From: Acidobacteriota bacterium
Lineage (GTDB): Bacteria > Acidobacteriota > Blastocatellia > Pyrinomonadales > Pyrinomonadaceae
Assembly (NCBI GenBank): GCA_003222935.1
Contig: QHXL01000069.1
Coordinates: 6,015-14,414 of the forward strand
DNA length: 8,400 nucleotides
Reading direction: 5' to 3'
Every line of letters starts with the position of its first letter. Within the stretch, counting starts at the first letter, position 1. Both the position numbers and the translations under genes were made by a program. This document shows, one piece after another, positions 6,689 to 8,400 of this stretch. Under the pieces are notes generated by a model. The model ran no database searches. It was not told where the DNA came from and saw only the letters and a list, made by a program, of their open reading frames with translations.

Positions 6689-8020
6689 ATGGAGCGGAGT
6701 GGCGAGCACAAAGCGGAGCCACGGCGCGCTATGCCCGTCTCCCTTTCTGCTCGTCTTCGTTCATTTCCACTTTTGCGACTCACCGCAATCTGGGAAGCTT
6801 TCCGAGTAGCAACTTCCAGTCTTCGGGCCAACAAACTTCGCACCTCGCTTACGTTGATGGGGATAATCGTCGGTGTTACCGCGGTTATTGCCGTCGTCAC
6901 TATCATTAAAGGTCTCGATAAGACAGTAGCTCAAACCTTCTCCTCTCAAGGTTCGACTGTCTTTACCGTCTCGAAAAATCCGCAAATCATCAAATCACGT
7001 GAAGAGTTCATAAAGTTCAATAAACGAAAAGACGTAACACACGAAGATGCCGATGCCATCCGGCGACTTTGCACCGCCTGTTGGCGAGTGGGTATTGCAG
7101 CTAATGCAGTGGAAACGGTTAAGCACGCGGATCAGAAAGCGGAGAACGTCCGAGTTCGCGGTGTGGACCCAATCACGATGTTCGATATTGACGGTGTAAC
7201 GATAGACGCCGGCAGGATCTGGACGGAGAGTGAAGGCGAATCAGGTCGCGAAATCTGTGTGGTTGGTACAGGCATTCTGAAGAATCTCTTTGCGGAGGCG
7301 CCCGCAGATCGAGCCGTGGGCCAAGAGATACGAATTGCCGGTAGACCATACCTGGTGATTGGCGTACTCGAGCCGCTGGGATCCATCTTCGGCTTTTCAA
7401 GAGACAACGTTGTCTACATACCTTACTCGACTTATCAGAAGTCTTATGGCGCGCGGCGCTCGCTGGTAGTCTTCACACAGGTCCCCGAAGCTGAACAACT
7501 CGAAGTCGCGGAAGATCAAGTGCGAACCGTCATGCGTAATCGCAGAGGACATTCTTTGGCGGATGACGACGACGAAGGATTTTCGCTCGAGACGCAAGAC
7601 GTCTTCCTAAACTTATATGGCTCGGCGACGTCAAACATCTACATCGTCACAATTGGCGTAGCTGCTGTTTCGCTCGTAGTTGGCGGCATCGTCGTGATGA
7701 ACATCATGCTGGTTTCAGTCACGGAGCGAACCAAAGAGATCGGGATTCGCAAAGCAATTGGCGCTCGCAGAAAAGACATCCTGACTCAGTTCTTAATTGA
7801 GGCGGTGACGGTGACGGCGATTGGTGGGGCCATAGGAGTGGGGACCGGGTTTGGACTGGCCTATGTTATTTCAGCGCTAATAGGATTTCCCTTGCTGATT
7901 AGTGTAGCTTCTGCCGTATTGGGTGTCGGCGTTTCATCGATTGTCGGAATTGTCAGCGGACTGTGGCCCGCCTGGCGCGCAGCGAAACTGGATCCGATTG
8001 AGGCATTGAAAGCGGAGTGA
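6689..8020 (+). CDS. ABC transporter permease, MacB/FtsX type
   Basis: The 443-residue protein has the layout of MacB-type (type VII) permeases. A cytoplasmic N-terminus (1-52) holds the LRANKLRTSL motif (45-54). Transmembrane helix 1 lies at about 55-74, followed by a large periplasmic domain (about 75-310). Helices 2, 3 and 4 lie at about 314-341, 368-396 and 402-424. The coupling segment after helix 2, SVTERTKEIGIRKAIGARRK (343-362), is the family hallmark and contacts the ATPase. The C-terminus ends PAWRAAKLDPIEALKAE (427-443), also typical. The periplasmic domain has a C128-x-x-C131 pair and an acidic run ADDDDEG (291-297). The MacB family moves substrates such as lipoproteins, peptides or macrolides by mechanotransmission with a periplasmic adaptor; which applies here is unknown. 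A paralogous permease follows, so the two may form a heterodimer. Confidence 0.95.
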   Translation: MERSGEHKAEPRRAMPVSLSARLRSFPLLRLTAIWEAFRVATSSLRANKLRTSLTLMGIIVGVTAVIAVVTIIKGLDKTVAQTFSSQGSTVFTVSKNPQIIKSREEFIKFNKRKDVTHEDADAIRRLCTACWRVGIAANAVETVKHADQKAENVRVRGVDPITMFDIDGVTIDAGRIWTESEGESGREICVVGTGILKNLFAEAPADRAVGQEIRIAGRPYLVIGVLEPLGSIFGFSRDNVVYIPYSTYQKSYGARRSLVVFTQVPEAEQLEVAEDQVRTVMRNRRGHSLADDDDEGFSLETQDVFLNLYGSATSNIYIVTIGVAAVSLVVGGIVVMNIMLVSVTERTKEIGIRKAIGARRKDILTQFLIEAVTVTAIGGAIGVGTGFGLAYVISALIGFPLLISVASAVLGVGVSSIVGIVSGLWPAWRAAKLDPIEALKAE

Positions 8021-8023
8021 ACC

Positions 8024-8131
8024 GATTGAAGATTGCAGAATTAAGATTGCAGATTTAAAGACCTCCGGATTCCTAGGTACTAAATCGGCAATCTTCAATC
8101 TGCAATCTGAAATCTGAAATCTGAAATTGCC
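8024..8131. repeat. Inverted heptamer-array element between the two permease genes
   Basis: This 112-base gap is almost filled by 7-base units. The left array (8024-8058) has five units: GATTGAA, GATTGCA, GAATTAA, GATTGCA, GATTTAA. The right array (8083-8131) has seven units of the opposite sense, including AATCTGC and three identical AATCTGA copies at 8104-8124. The arms pair imperfectly (17 of 20 bases between 8038-8057 and 8082-8101) around a centre of about 24 bases that contains CCTAGG (8072-8077). A long AU-rich hairpin in the operon transcript is expected. The right array ends one base before the next ATG and leaves no room for a ribosome binding site. Confidence 0.8.
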
Positions 8132-8132
8132 C

Positions 8133-8400
8133 ATGCGATTCGACGACATAAAAGAATCCTCGCTCATGGCGCTCGACACATTGCGCGCTAATAAGCTGCG
8201 TTCGTCGTTAACCATCCTTGGCGTCAGCGTTGGTGTTGTTACTGTGATCTTCATGGTCTCGATCATCCAGGGACTAAACAAAGCGTTTGCCGATCAGATC
8301 GAATCACTCGGCTCAAATACAATTTTCATTTCCAAGTTTGACCCGAGCTTTGGTCGACCTCCCGGTCCCGAAGAGATTCATCGAAAAGATCTGGGCATGG
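8133..8400 (+). CDS. Second ABC transporter permease, MacB/FtsX type, N-terminal part
   Basis: An ATG at 8133-8135 opens a frame that runs to the window edge (89 complete codons). The N-terminus repeats the pattern of the first permease: LRANKLRSSLT (17-27), then a hydrophobic helix (about 28-46) with GVSVGVVTVI, then IIQGLNKAF and a periplasmic domain beginning around residue 52. About half of the aligned positions over the first 50 residues are the same or similar, so the two genes are paralogues. M12 (8166) is a possible later start, but the longer one keeps a normal cytoplasmic N-terminus. No ribosome binding site is seen, because the heptamer element directly precedes the start. It probably belongs to the same exporter as the genes upstream, pairing with the first permease or as an alternative subunit. 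Confidence 0.9.
   Translation, partial: MRFDDIKESSLMALDTLRANKLRSSLTILGVSVGVVTVIFMVSIIQGLNKAFADQIESLGSNTIFISKFDPSFGRPPGPEEIHRKDLGM

Noticed and set aside
8024..8131. CRISPR array
   Set aside because: The units are 7 bases long and contiguous, with no unique spacers of regular size.
7934..8281. 115-codon minus-strand open frame covering the second heptamer element
   Set aside because: It is antisense to the ends of both permeases, and its middle is simply a translation of the heptamer repeat. Such repeat-derived peptides are a known source of false hypothetical proteins.

Overview
The window looks like a chromosomal piece of a bacterium with roughly balanced base composition. Long serine/threonine kinase, FHA and zinc-ribbon proteins, split MacB-type transporters and AT-rich heptamer-repeat spacers together suggest Acidobacteriota, perhaps class Blastocatellia. 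This placement is an inference from gene style and was not tested by alignment.

The left half (1-4053) is a minus-strand signalling cluster. In transcription order it holds a small zinc-ribbon plus FHA protein (4053-3490), a cytosolic serine/threonine kinase built as zinc ribbon - low-complexity linker - kinase - zinc ribbon - FHA (3417-1516), an RDD-family membrane protein (1372-884), and an FHA plus GAF protein that runs off the left edge (869 to before 1). Three FHA phosphopeptide-binding modules beside one kinase suggest a phosphorylation-dependent relay, perhaps with the RDD protein as membrane partner. The output domain of the FHA-GAF protein lies outside the window.

A divergent intergenic stretch (4054-4395) separates this cluster from a plus-strand transporter operon. 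That operon encodes a MacA/HlyD-type adaptor (4396-5916), a MacB/LolD-type ATPase (5917-6678), and two paralogous MacB/FtsX-type permeases (6689-8020, and 8133 to beyond 8400). The first three genes are packed with gaps of 0 and 10 bases, each with a plausible ribosome binding site. The likely product is a tripartite efflux or lipid/peptide export machine, with the ATPase driving one or both permeases and the adaptor bridging the periplasm. The substrate cannot be read from sequence.

The most unusual non-coding signal is a pair of intergenic elements, at 1383-1512 and 8024-8131. Each consists of two arrays of 7-base units facing each other in inverted orientation around a short centre. Their unit sequences differ but their layout is the same, and each sits between two co-directional genes and ends within about a dozen bases of the downstream start codon. 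No tRNA, rRNA, insertion sequence, CRISPR array or clear terminator was found. No wholly new system is evident; the repeat pair and the multi-domain kinase cluster are the best leads.
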